Assembly: GCA_012976225.1 (NCBI GenBank)
Contig: JAAVVG010000021.1
Span: forward strand, 248,001 to 312,000
Length of the DNA: 64,000 nucleotides
Source: Golubevia sp. BC0850
Lineage: Eukaryota > Basidiomycota > Exobasidiomycetes > Golubeviales > Golubeviaceae
Reading direction: 5' to 3'
The translations under genes were made by a program, and so were the position numbers. Below are positions 33,449 through 43,446 of this stretch, piece by piece (the first letter of the stretch is position 1; each line of letters starts with the position of its first letter). Under the pieces are notes generated by a model. It had not been told where the DNA came from. It worked only from the letters and a program-made list of their open reading frames with translations, and made no database searches.

Positions 33449-33631
33449 ATGTCTGCCTTCGCAATGGAAATCGTACAACAAGGCGTGGGACCAGCATTGG
33501 ACCCACCTGCTGAAACTACCCAAGCTATCAACGATAATGGATGCTGTGAGGCTGGAGGGGACTGTTCATGCCGTGAAGGGTGCTCTGATGGAGGAATTTG
33601 TGAATGGCTATTTGAATGCATCTGTGGATAG
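33449..33631 (+). CDS. Cysteine-rich 60-residue protein, metallothionein-like
   Basis: Single-exon small gene. The first 30 residues are non-cysteine, acidic and Pro-containing. The last 29 hold eight cysteines in a metal-thiolate-type pattern: C32 C33, then C39-S-C41, C45, C51, C57-I-C59, with Gly, Asp and Ser between. There is no signal peptide, so the protein should be cytosolic. CxC pairs and short size fit metallothioneins, which bind Cu, Zn or Cd and are very variable in fungi; this is inference, not homology. A TATA box sits 136 bp upstream, and one match to the copper-fist Ace1/Amt1 consensus (TTTCTGCTGG, 33064-33073) lies further up. The next gene downstream, same strand, is a ZRC1-type zinc transporter. 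An overlapping frame at 33435-33650 is less protein-like. Confidence 0.6.
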   Translation: MSAFAMEIVQQGVGPALDPPAETTQAINDNGCCEAGGDCSCREGCSDGGICEWLFECICG

Positions 33632-34329
33632 AAAACAAAGTCCGGTGTAAACAAAATCTGGTGAGTCTCTAATTTCCTTACATATTTTCCTCCCTTGATC
33701 AAGTTTCCAGTTCTCTCCTTCTTACCTTTATACGTGCTTCGAATTTGAGCCTCAAGTCAAACTTCAGCTGCAGCCAAAAATGGTCACTAACATCCCTTTT
33801 TCGCAATTTCCCATTTGCTTTTCCCCTCTCTCTGTCAAAAAAAAATCTGGAGGGCCACTCTCCTTGCATCGTAGTCCTACCAATTAAACTCAGTTATCCC
33901 TTGGACATCACCTACCAGAAGAATCTTTCATGCTTTTTCGCTTGTTTCCCCCAAATCGTCAAGATGTATAGAGTTCTCCCCTCTTCTCTCTCTCTCTCTC
34001 TAGCCTACCGATACCAAAAATCTTACTGATCACTCTTTCGCAAATGTTTGGAATCCATCTCTCTTCTTTCTCCTGAACCTGTGAAGATGACAGGTTCGGA
34101 GTTCGGCGCGGTCAAGGAACTCGATCTGTACTGGAAAATTAAATTGCTTTAGGTTCTTCCAAACCCCATCTCTTCCTTCTCTTTCGAGTTTTGAACTCTT
34201 TATTAACAAGTTCATCTACTATTCCTACAATCTTCAAGAAAGAGGTCTCGTTGCAAGTCGAGCCATCTCAACCCTCTCTTCCCTAACTCTTCCTAAACCC
34301 GTTCTATCTAACTTCAATCAACCTTCAAG
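33632..34329. other. Intergenic between the Cys-rich gene and ZRC1
   Basis: 3' flank of the Cys-rich gene (a GTGAGT at 33661 could begin a 3'-UTR intron) and the pyrimidine-rich promoter and leader of ZRC1. No further gene seen. Confidence 0.5.
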
Positions 34330-36703
34330 ATGGTTTCAAGAGAAGCGCGATTGATCACTCTTCTCGTCATTGATGCCACTTTCTTCTTCGTCGAAATCAT
34401 CGTAGGTCAGTAATTCAGTGCAGAGATGAGAGAGGGACAGAGGGACAGAGGGTAGAAGATGAGACGACACTGCTCCCTATCCTTGCCACTCACTCATCAT
34501 TCGACTATCAATCTCTATCCATTCTTCTCTTTCAGGGTATGCTGTTGGTTCTTTGGCTCTCGTTGCCGATTCCTTCCACATGTTAAACGATGTCATGTCT
34601 CTAATCGTCGCTTTCTATGCCCTGAAGGTGAGCACAGCAACTCAGCCTCCACTGATCTGCCCCTCTGTCTGTCTTGCATGGTACTCAACATTTTCTTGTT
34701 CTCTACTCTCTTCATACTGCTTGCAGCTATCGTCAAGACCGGACACCACCTCAGACCCGAGATATTCTTATGGTTGGCAGAGAGCTGAAATCTTGGGAGC
34801 TCTCATCAACGGAGTCTTCTTGTTGGCTTTATGTTTCAGTATCTTCATGGAAGCTATCGAGAGATTCGTTAATGTTACTGGTGAGCTCAGACAAAGGGAG
34901 GGGAGGTGGTGGACGATGAGAAGGAGGGGTTGAAGAGAGGCATTCGGGACAGAATGAATAGAATAGGAACGGGCAAAGAGGGCTTCGATTAGCACATTGA
35001 GAGGCATTCGTTCGAAGAGAAAAACGATTTTTGACTTCGAGGGGCAAATCACAGCATCATCTCAGTGGAGATGATCAGAGCGAGACGAGAGTAAGCTCAC
35101 CACAATCTTTCCTCTCCCTTTCTCCCACTCCAACAGAGGTCAAGTCGCCAAAGTTGGTAGTCATCGTAGGATCCTTAGGTCTAGCTTCTAATATCGTGGG
35201 TCTATTCCTCTTCCACGATCATGGACACTCTCACGGAGGACATTCTCATGGTCACTCTCACGGACCATCCCCAGCTACCGTTCGAGACGCTCAATCTCAC
35301 TCTCACAGCCATGGAGAAGGAGAAGCCCACTCACACGATCATACTCATACCAGAGAGAACTCTTCATCTTCTTCAAGCTCTACAACTGCAGCCGCCGGTA
35401 TCAACGGAGATGCTTCAGGATCAAGGAGAAGAGCAGATTCAGTTGGTTCTCTTTATGGACATCCAGCTCAGACTAGAGCTTACGTGGTTAGAGCAGCTCA
35501 TGATATGGGATACGATAATCATCCTCCAGCCTCTCCTTCAAGAGATGGTGGAGTCAAGATTCAAGGTGGTGAGAGAGATAGATTAAACTCAAGTAACCCT
35601 GGTAACTACGGATCTACTGATTTACAAGATCAAAACCTTACAGATGCAGATGTCGAAACTGGTTTATCAAAGGGTGGAAAGAAATCAGGAGTTTCGAAAC
35701 GTAAATCTTGGTTCTTCGGAAAGAAGACCGATGTCGAATTGGAAGACGATCCAGAACATTCTCGTGGAGCTGAAGATCATGGACACTCTCATTCTCATGG
35801 AGGTGGAGGAGGTGGGCATGGCCATTCTCATGATGGATCTATGAATATGAGAGGAGTCTTCTTACATGTCTTAGGAGATGCTTTAGGAAACGTTGGAGTT
35901 ATCGCTGCTGGTTTATTCATAGCTTATACTGATTATTGGTGGAGATTCTACACTGATCCAGCCATTTCTTTCTTAATCACCATTATCATTTTCACGTCTG
36001 CTTTACCATTGGTCAAATCTGCATCTTTCATTTTACTCCAAGGAGTTCCAGTCACCATTCCTTTAGAAAAGGTTAAAAATCATCTTACAGAATTAGATGG
36101 CGTTATCAGTGTTCATGAGCTTCACATTTGGCAACTGTCGGAAAGTAAAATCGTTGCTAGTGTTCATGTACTTGTGGACTGTGATTCAGGTCATAATGAA
36201 AGATATATGGATATTGCTGCTAAATTGAGAGGAATTTTACACCAATGGGGTATCCATTCTGCTACTATTCAACCTGAGTTCGTTAAAGGTGGAATTAGAG
36301 AGGCTGCTAGGATCTCGGGTGTTACGCTTGGTAGGAATGGTGAAACTGATGAACAGGGTAGACTTGTTACTGAAGATGGTACCTTGGTTGAGAGTGAATT
36401 GGTGAGTTTGAGGACGATGGGGTGGATACTCTTTCGAAAGCTTTGATTCTATCTGGCATACAACAATGGGCTAGTATCTGATGATTTTCTTCTCTCTTCA
36501 CTCTATCTCCCACTCAATATTCTCTCCAGTCTCGTGGCACGGCTTGTTTCCTAACCTGTGGACCCGACGCCAACACTCCATGTACAGAAGCTCCATGTTG
36601 TCCACCTCCACCTCCAGCTCCTTCAGCGCCTGCATCTGGTAGAGCTTCTCCAAAGTCAAAGAAGTCAAACGGACCAGATGACCATGAAGGTCAATCTCAT
36701 TAA
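34330..36703 (+). CDS. ZRC1: Vacuolar zinc transporter, cation diffusion facilitator (Zrc1/Cot1)
   Basis: Proton/Zn2+ antiporter that stores zinc (and Co, Cd) in the vacuole. Exons 34330-34405, 34536-34627, 34727-34880, 35137-36401, 36530-36703 give 586 residues. Six membrane segments are recognisable. The Zn-site HxxxD motifs are present in TM2 (D37-S-F-H40-M-L-N-D44) and TM5 (HVLGD, near H354/D358). Between TM4 and TM5 there is a long His-rich loop (about residues 134-340, repeated HSHG/HGHSH), the Zrc1-type sensor loop. The C-terminal CDF domain has VISVHELHIWQLSE and IHSATIQPE. The last exon adds an unusual Cys-rich tail with C535, C539, C547, C552 and C553. A Cys-rich peptide gene lies 0.7 kb upstream. 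Confidence 0.93.
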
Positions 36704-37241
36704 GACCTCCCAGACCCTCTCCCTCTTCGCGCCTGCATCTTCCTCCCACTTCTTTCAAACCACTACTTTTCACTTTCCCAGTCTTTCAAGATTTTCGCCT
36801 GCTCAACATTTCCTCTCCACTTTCTCAATCTCTCTCCAAAGCTGGGTCTCGCTTCTCAAACTTCCTTCCCTTTCAAATTGGTCGTTTTGTTCTCCTCTTT
36901 CTCAAGGTTTACCCCTCCCCCTCCTCACCTGTTCTTATGAAAAAGTAGTATGTATCATTAATCTTTCCATCCATTCTGATAAATTCAGGTTCTCTCCTCT
37001 TCTGCTTTTTCGAAGTAATCAAAAGTTTGGAGTGGAATCACGCTTCGCTTTTACCTCTCGTCTACTCGCGAGTTGCAGAAAGGTAAACGAAGTTTATTAA
37101 CATCTGTTTGGCTGTGGTGTATGTACAGTTTCTAATTCGGGAAATCTAGACCCAACATCTCATTGTACAGAATTTGTCGGGGCGAGGGAGAAAAGGAAGC
37201 AGGCTGCGAGGCTGTCAGGCTGGTTACAAGGTGAAAGGATT
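36704..37241. other. Convergent intergenic region
   Basis: 3' flanks of ZRC1 (+) and the multi-span protein gene (-). T/C-rich; no gene seen. Confidence 0.5.
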
Positions 37242-38263
37242 TCAATCTCGAGGATGAGCTCTACCACCATCGGGGGGACTTTTACGATTATAGCTTGCTG
37301 GATTGTAGTTTGGAGGATATCCAGCATTCTCACTGTATGACCTGCCGTGGGGATCGGGTCGATACGATGATCTATCTTGGGTTCGAGGACTGTAGGCGCG
37401 GTTTTCGTTGTAGAACGGATCTTGATTGTTGCAATGTTGATCTTGACCGTAGGATCTATGCAGTGGATTCTGAGTCCTCTCTTGAGTGTACATGCCTTCC
37501 TGTGAGGTACGAACGTATGAGGTTTCTGATGCGACGAGATTGGCTTGCGAGGAACTGTCTTGCATAGGTACCAAAGAGTCGTTTTCGTCTTCTGGACGAA
37601 TTCCGGTCCTCTTGAATTCCTTCCATTGACGAAGAGAAATGTAAGCTACTGGAATAGAGAGCATCCTTAAAAGAGAAAAAGTAGAGAGGGGTCAGAAGAT
37701 CCCTATCGAGAAGTTCCAGGGGGTGACACTCCGTCTTCAAGTCCGTGCGCAGCTTTTCAAAATCTCCTATACCCACCACAACTGAACGCCTAGACCGATG
37801 ACTCCATAAGTGAGCCAACACCCAATTCCCTTCTGGCAGCTTCTTTGAATCAAGCCCATGACCGTTAGACCGACAGCTGCCCCCCAAAATATGTGCTCAA
37901 CGATGTTCAGGATCATGAAAGCTTTCAAACTGGCGAACTTCTTGAGACCAGAGACGTGTGTGGAGAGAACTTCATACGACAAGATGACGAGGGACTTTGC
38001 AGACTGTTGGATAGCCAGGGAAAGGGAGAAAGAGATTAGCAAAATGAATAATGATGGGAGGAGTCGAAGTTTTCTCACTTTCCCTTCTTAATGAGTGCAC
38101 TCACCACGCTGACGATCCATCTAGCACTGCTATCCTTGGGTACGTTCTTGTTGAACATTCTGTACAGCCCCACCCCTAAAGCTCCCGCCGTGAGGAAAAA
38201 CTGGATGAAATGAATCCAATTGACGAGTCTGATCTCCTTTTGAGTTGACATGAAAGCTTTCAT
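37242..38263 (-). CDS. Multi-span membrane protein, MARVEL-like topology
   Basis: Exons (5' to 3') 38263-38105, 38003-37777, 37665-37242 give 269 residues. For intron 2 the GTGGGT donor at 37776 is the one that keeps frame, joining LGVQLW to MLSIPVAYISL. Hydrophobic segments lie near residues 16-35, 54-72, 88-110 and 117-145, suggesting about four membrane spans in the first 150 residues. A ~120-residue polar tail rich in Tyr, Pro, Arg, Asn and Gln follows. This resembles fungal MARVEL or other tetraspan proteins, but I recognise no diagnostic motif, and the function is unknown. It is convergent with ZRC1. Confidence 0.75.
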
Positions 38264-38901
38264 TTTGAGAGACAGATGAGAGAATGGTTAATTACTGGAA
38301 GAATTTGAAAGGGAGCTCGGAACAAGAGAGAAAGAGAGCTCGTAGAGGTGTGTCGAGAAGAGTTAAAGGAAGGGGAAGGAAGAGATACAGATCTGATCGA
38401 CCTCTTCTGCTTCTCCTTTTGAGCATCTTTGAAGAAGCTGAGCAGCTCAGCTACTTCAGAGATCATAGCATCAATTGATGGAGCCCACCTTTGGAAGGGA
38501 AGGAAAGATAGAAGGTCGGGTGACAAACCAGGGGTTCCGCTGGGTTCCTTCCATTGGGCAGTGCACTGCCTAACCTTCCCCCTCGGTTTTCAAGGTTTGC
38601 TTCAACGCTTGAAATTTTCGATGAGAAATAGTCAGAAACTGGAACGCCTGGTCCGGAGGTTCTACCTGAGGTTCAAACTCCTTGTTCACTCATTTTCAAA
38701 TTTTGGAGAGCATCGTCGGAGAGACGGAGCACAGGCCAGCATTCGATCAATCGTAAGCATGCTAAATAATCATTACCGAAATCAATAGACGTTCAAAGCA
38801 TCATCTAGATTTGGTAGCAGGACAGAGGGAAAAGAAGAGAAGACGCGTGCTGTAAAGTGAAGGCAAAGAATGTGATAGAACGACCAAAAGAGCTTAAATC
38901 A
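38264..38901. other. Intergenic left of the protease relics
   Basis: Promoter of the multi-span protein gene and the 3' flank of the minus-strand protease fragment. No gene seen. Confidence 0.5.
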
Positions 38902-39548
38902 CTAGAAGAGCCCGAAGAAAGGCGAAAACAAAGGCTGAAGCTGAAATTGCAACTTCTGTTCTTGAATATGCACTGCTGTCAGTCTCGTTGTCCCCTTTGC
39001 TAGAGAAAGTGGGCGATGGGATGGAGGCTGTACCGAGGGGAAGGGCTCAAGAGGGAGACTGTAGGAAGTAGGATCCCAGTAGCGGGCTAAATAGTCAGCT
39101 GGACCTAAAGTTGCGGCAGTAGGATATGGAGCGGGGGTGTAGAGGACTGAAATGGTGGCACCCTGTACTGCGGCAGACGGAAGCGTGGTCAAGATGGGAG
39201 GACTGCTGGGAATGGGGTTCTCCGATTCGGTAACTTTGGAAGAAAGCTTGGTTAGTCCGATAGAAGGAGGGTCCAACCGGTAGACAGTGTAGAAGTCCTT
39301 CAAGAGATCTGAGAACATGCATGAGAGCGCAACGGCCGTCAGCAATTTCTTCACAGACCTTTTTCAAATAGGGTCTTCTTCTCCTTCTTCCCTTCCAAGC
39401 TTAACTTAACATCGCCAAAGAAGAACGCCGGACTATTGTCTGGGACGGTCTGGATGTTCAGGGTGCAAAGCAGTTGCCCATCATCCGTGGCAATCCGACC
39501 AGGACCCAAAAGCCTTTCCAAAGGGGATATCATATTGCTGGTCTGCAA
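38902..39548 (-). pseudogene. Aspartic protease C-terminal fragment
   Basis: On the minus strand, 39548-39400 reads LGPGRIATDDGQLLCTLNI and NSPAFFFGD, matching the region before the last strand of the protease at 1-1652 (SSDGKTLCVFAP...FVIGA). After a probable intron (donor GTTAAG), 39290-38902 reads FYTVYRLDPPSIGLTKLSS, equivalent to FSIFRFSPPSIGFAQLSS there, then a Ser/Pro-rich tail ending in a short hydrophobic stretch. Both catalytic Asp regions and the signal peptide are missing. Upstream sequence runs straight into the promoter and start of another, oppositely oriented copy at 39732. It is therefore a 5'-truncated remnant of an aspartic protease gene. Confidence 0.6.
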
Positions 39549-39731
39549 ACATGAAAGAAAAAGTAAAAGTCGGAAGACCTTCGGAGCAAAAGAAAACTCA
39601 GGATCGGCTCCTCCTTTTTGGATACTCGAGACACTCAGTAGAAAGTCGCTCAGATTAAAGGAAAGTGTTTAAACAAAGAGACTCGATGCTCTACTTTCTT
39701 CTTTCCTCTTTAGTCTTCCCAAATCACTAAA

Positions 39732-41137
39732 ATGAAACTTCAAACTCTCTTTCTAGGGCTCTCTACTGGAGCGTGGTTAGCTTCAGCTGCTCCCACTCAA
39801 GTGACTCAGAAGCACGTAGAGTCTTTGATTGGCAGATCCAAGCCCTCACCAGGAAAGATATCAATTCCACTAGAAAGAAATGAGAAAAGAAGACCAAATT
39901 ACAAAAGGGATGATCTAGGTGAAATTATGTTGGAAGACTTAGGTTCCGATGTGGCATACAAGGCACAAATCGAGATCGGCACTCTAGCTCAGACGTTCAA
40001 AGTCAATGTTGACACTGGTGTGAGTTGAGTCCGGTAGAAGAAGTCTGACGTAAATCTTGGCACTGAGAAATTAAGCATATCTCTCCGGCAGTCCGCTCTC
40101 TTGATGATCCCCTCCACTGGCTACTATTCTTCAAGTAACTCTGACCTGAATGAAGAGGTCTCCGAAAAGTCGGGTTTTGATGCTTCTCAATCCTCAACTT
40201 TCAGCCATCTTGGACTAGATCCAGTAGTCTATCCTTACCTGGATACAACCTTTTGGCAAGGAGACATGTCTCAAGGTGAGTTTCAGATTGACTCAACTCT
40301 CACATCAGAAGTAAACTTTCTTGGCGATTGAAAGCAAAACCAATGCTTTTGTGGTCCGCTTCAGATACTATCGCTTTCGAAGGGTACGAGCTCGTAAATG
40401 GAGTTTTCGCTTTGGCAGACAACGGAATGTCACGGGTGGCGGAGGAGGTGGGGCGGTATTCTAGGGATGGCATTCACAGCTCTGAACAGTGTCCCCGATA
40501 CACCGTTCCTTTGGTGGAACAATTATGGCATCTTGGTGTCCTGGAGGAACCTCTCTTCTCTTTCAACCTTTTCACACAGGAGTACACTTCAGGGTTCAAA
40601 TGAGTTCTGCTCCTGGAGGACAGCTACTGCTGGGAGGTGTTGACAGTTCTTTGTTCGAAGGAGACATAGCTTATTCGCCACTAGTCGCCAACTCGTCTCT
40701 TTCCACGGAATATCCTACAAACTGGAAATCGACAATTCAGGGGATGGCCGTCAACGGCAATGCCCTTCCTAACTCGAGGTTCGATGCCATCTTCGACTCT
40801 GGAACCAGTCGTAAGTCCCAAAACAAAATCGATCGAAAATCGCGGCCAGAACAAGCTGAAGTTGAAGATTTCTGCTCAAGCTCCTCTTTTCTTTACAACC
40901 TCCCCACCCTCCTCCTCCTCTCTCTCCGTCTTTCATAGTCTCCCAGCTTCCTGGAAGTATCATTAGCAAACTATTGGCTCAGTGAGTAGCGATCCTCGAG
41001 CCACGAAGAACAGACCCCGAAGGCATCCTGACTTTGCTTCATTTTCCAGAATCGGTGCTCCCCTTTTCACAGCTTCTCAATCAAGACTTGCACAGTCTTC
41101 ATTGTACGTTTATTCTTCTTTCTGTGTAGCGATTTGA
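39732..41137 (+). pseudogene. Aspartic protease (yapsin-like) paralogue, disrupted
   Basis: The start is intact: signal peptide (LQTLFLGLSTGAWLASAAP), a basic propeptide ending near YKRDD, and the first active-site motif VDTG|SALLM, with an intron (40020-40091) directly after the Gly codon. Exons 39732-40019 and 40092-40275 are clean. From 40365 on, the recognisable pieces GGILGMAFTALN, PLVEQLWHLGVLEE, APGGQLLLGG and FDAIFDSGTS (second active-site motif) lie in alternating frames, so at least two frameshifts separate them. After QLPGSIISKLLAQIGAP the frame ends at about 41137, without the last strand and tail present in the copy at 1-1652. It is best read as a pseudogene of the same family; a sequencing error could mimic part of this. 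Confidence 0.65.
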
Positions 41138-41381
41138 GTATGGACAGAACAGGACGGGTTCGATGGCAATGAGGCAAACTCGAACGAAAAAACAAGATAG
41201 AATGGGAAGTGTAGACTTGCTTTTCATTTCTTTAAGCCAATTGAGATCAATTTCTCATATCAATGAAGTGCATACAGAAACAGATTTGATAATTGCTTCT
41301 GTGTGATTGGATCGACCTCCCTCTTCCCCTTTTCCTTTGTCCATCTAATTCCGACTCCTTTGCATCAAAAAGAGAACAGGT

Positions 41382-43232
41382 CTACGACAAAGTAGCACCA
41401 GCGAATCTCTTACTAGTAAGGTTTCCCCTACTTGTCTTCAAAATTCTCTCTCTGACTGATTCATCGGCTGAACCAACTGGACCTGCACCTTTCCAAGCGC
41501 AAACACGATCTGAAGTTGTCAAATAAGAAGGTTGAATAGCTTCAAAGATCTGTTATGTTAGGGTCATGAAAGAGTCAATGAAAAGGAGAGAAGAGAAGAG
41601 AAGCAAAGTAGAGGCGATGTCAGAAAAGTAAGAAACCTTCCACCTTCCACCTTTCACATCTAACAAAGAACCAAGACTTTAAATCCCAAGTCAAGAAACC
41701 AAAAGGGGGGGGGGTTCCTTGATTCAGTTTCATTGAGATTGGAAAGGGATTCTTCGAACTCACCTTTTTCTTAGGATTCAACAATTCCAAAGGAACCTTA
41801 CCTTCCCAACCTTCAACCTCAACCTTATCACCAATCAAACTTCCCTCAGGAGGAGTAACAGGTTCAACACCACCTTCTTTCCCTCCATCAGCTTCACCAG
41901 CACTTGCACATAAAAGCATACCAAAACTTTTAATCCCTCTCATTGCCACAGGTTTCAAATTACAAACTCCAATAACCATTCGATTTTCCATTTCTTCGAT
42001 TGGAACGTATTTGACTAGACCTGAGAGAATTGTACGTGGACCTTCCACTTCACCAAAATCTACTGATTCTAAATATAAGGAATCAGCATCTGGATGTCTT
42101 GAGATTTTAACGATTTTTCCAACTCTGAGATCTATCATTGAAGGATCTGGGGTTAGAGCTTCTGTTGCTCCTCCTCCACCTCCTGAAGCTTTGGCTTTCT
42201 TTCCAGATGCAACAGATCCTGATAAAGCTTCTTTTCCTTTCTTAGAACCTTCTTCGTTTGAAACTGATTTCTTCTCCTTCTTTGGATTCGTTCTAACGAT
42301 TTTTGGCATTCCTTCAAAAGTGGGCTCTAAAACTTTGATGTTCAAATCTGGACTTTGTTCTTCATCTGATTTTGATTTTGAAGATGAAGAAGTAGCTTGA
42401 GAGAAAAGAAAAGTTAATTGAGAGAGATAACGAGTTAAAGATGGTAAGGAATGTTGATCTTTGATTGAAAGAGAGGTGAATTTTGGGTAAAGTAATCCCA
42501 GGAGAGAATAATCAGCTGAAGTTGGTGAGGCGGTTTGAGTTAGGAAAGTTAAGGGAGTTAGGTGATCATTCAATGCCTGTGGACAAAGGAAAGGAGAGGG
42601 AAGTTCAGAAGATAGTTTGGGGAGGGAGAATGAAGGTCTCTCGTCTTCCTCTCATTATAGCTTTTGGGTCATGATCCACTCTTTCCTTCAGCTTGAAAGT
42701 CTCCCAGAAGCCAAGCTCTTGACTCGTGAGGAACCCTTTCATTGATCCATCACTCTGCCAGCTAATTCTTTCTGAAAAGGAACCCAAACGATTCTTCCCC
42801 TCGTCTATCACCTCTACGTCCAGGCTCTGTTAGCCCAATAAGCATCTCTTTGTGGTAAATGTAAAGCTCACCTTTAGATCCTCAGCAATGGCATCCCCTT
42901 CCTTATCGATTCTGTTCAACCAATTTTGAACTTCTTGTTGTTCAGACTTGTCATTTCCTAAAGCTTGAGAAGTACGTTGAGAGGCTTCAGTTAAGGATTG
43001 GACGTAAGCTGGTAGAGGGGAAGTTGAATCTGCTGATAAACTTGAAAGCAGACTCTGAAAGGGGGGCAAGGGCAGGAGGAGAGAAGAGGGAAGATTGAGG
43101 ACAAAAAGATGAGAAGATGCGAGAGTGGCCTCAAAGCAAGCAACCAACCTTTTGATTAAAGACTCTTACCTTTTCAGTTACGAAGGGAGAATAAAGTTGA
43201 AATAGAACTGACTTGACTCTAATCGAAGACAT
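41382..43232 (-). CDS. ARC1: Arc1-type tRNA-binding aminoacyl-tRNA synthetase cofactor (EMAP II domain)
   Basis: Cytosolic cofactor that binds Met- and Glu-tRNA synthetases and delivers tRNA. Exons (5' to 3') 43232-43170, 43054-42872, 42576-41764, 41549-41382 give 408 residues. Residues ~1-150 form a GST-like helical region used for synthetase binding in the family. A Lys-rich linker (about 173-215) follows. The OB-fold tRNA-binding domain runs from ~225 to the end: IDLRVGKIVKISRHPDADSL, GPRTILSGLVKYVP, NLKPVAMRGIKSFGMLLCAS and the last exon IFEAIQPSYLTTSDRVCAWKG. The last intron (41763-41550) carries a poly-C run in the coding orientation; without splicing, the frame would read about 48 extra codons. 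Divergent from MET5 with 214 bp between the ATGs. Confidence 0.92.
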
Positions 43233-43446
43233 CTTTCGCTGGAAAGGTTGGGATAGGATAAGACTTAGAATCACATCAAGCAGACACAGTTGAATCCGAG
43301 GTATACGCGCCTCTGATTGCGTGCTCGAATCGGCAACTCATTAGACAAAGGACATTACTAACCCAACAAATTCTTCTCTCTTCCCTTCTTACCACCAACA
43401 ACATCTGGCATCTAATCTGTCTAGCTCAGAAGTCAAACCATTCAAG
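43233..43446. promoter_or_regulatory. Bidirectional promoter ARC1/MET5
   Basis: Only 214 bp separate the two start codons, so both promoters must lie here or overlap the 5' ends. No TATA box or CACGTG (Cbf1-type) site is visible. Confidence 0.6.

Noticed and set aside
33435-33650. 71-codon frame overlapping the Cys-rich gene in another frame
   Set aside because: Less protein-like, and the other frame has a striking regular Cys pattern.
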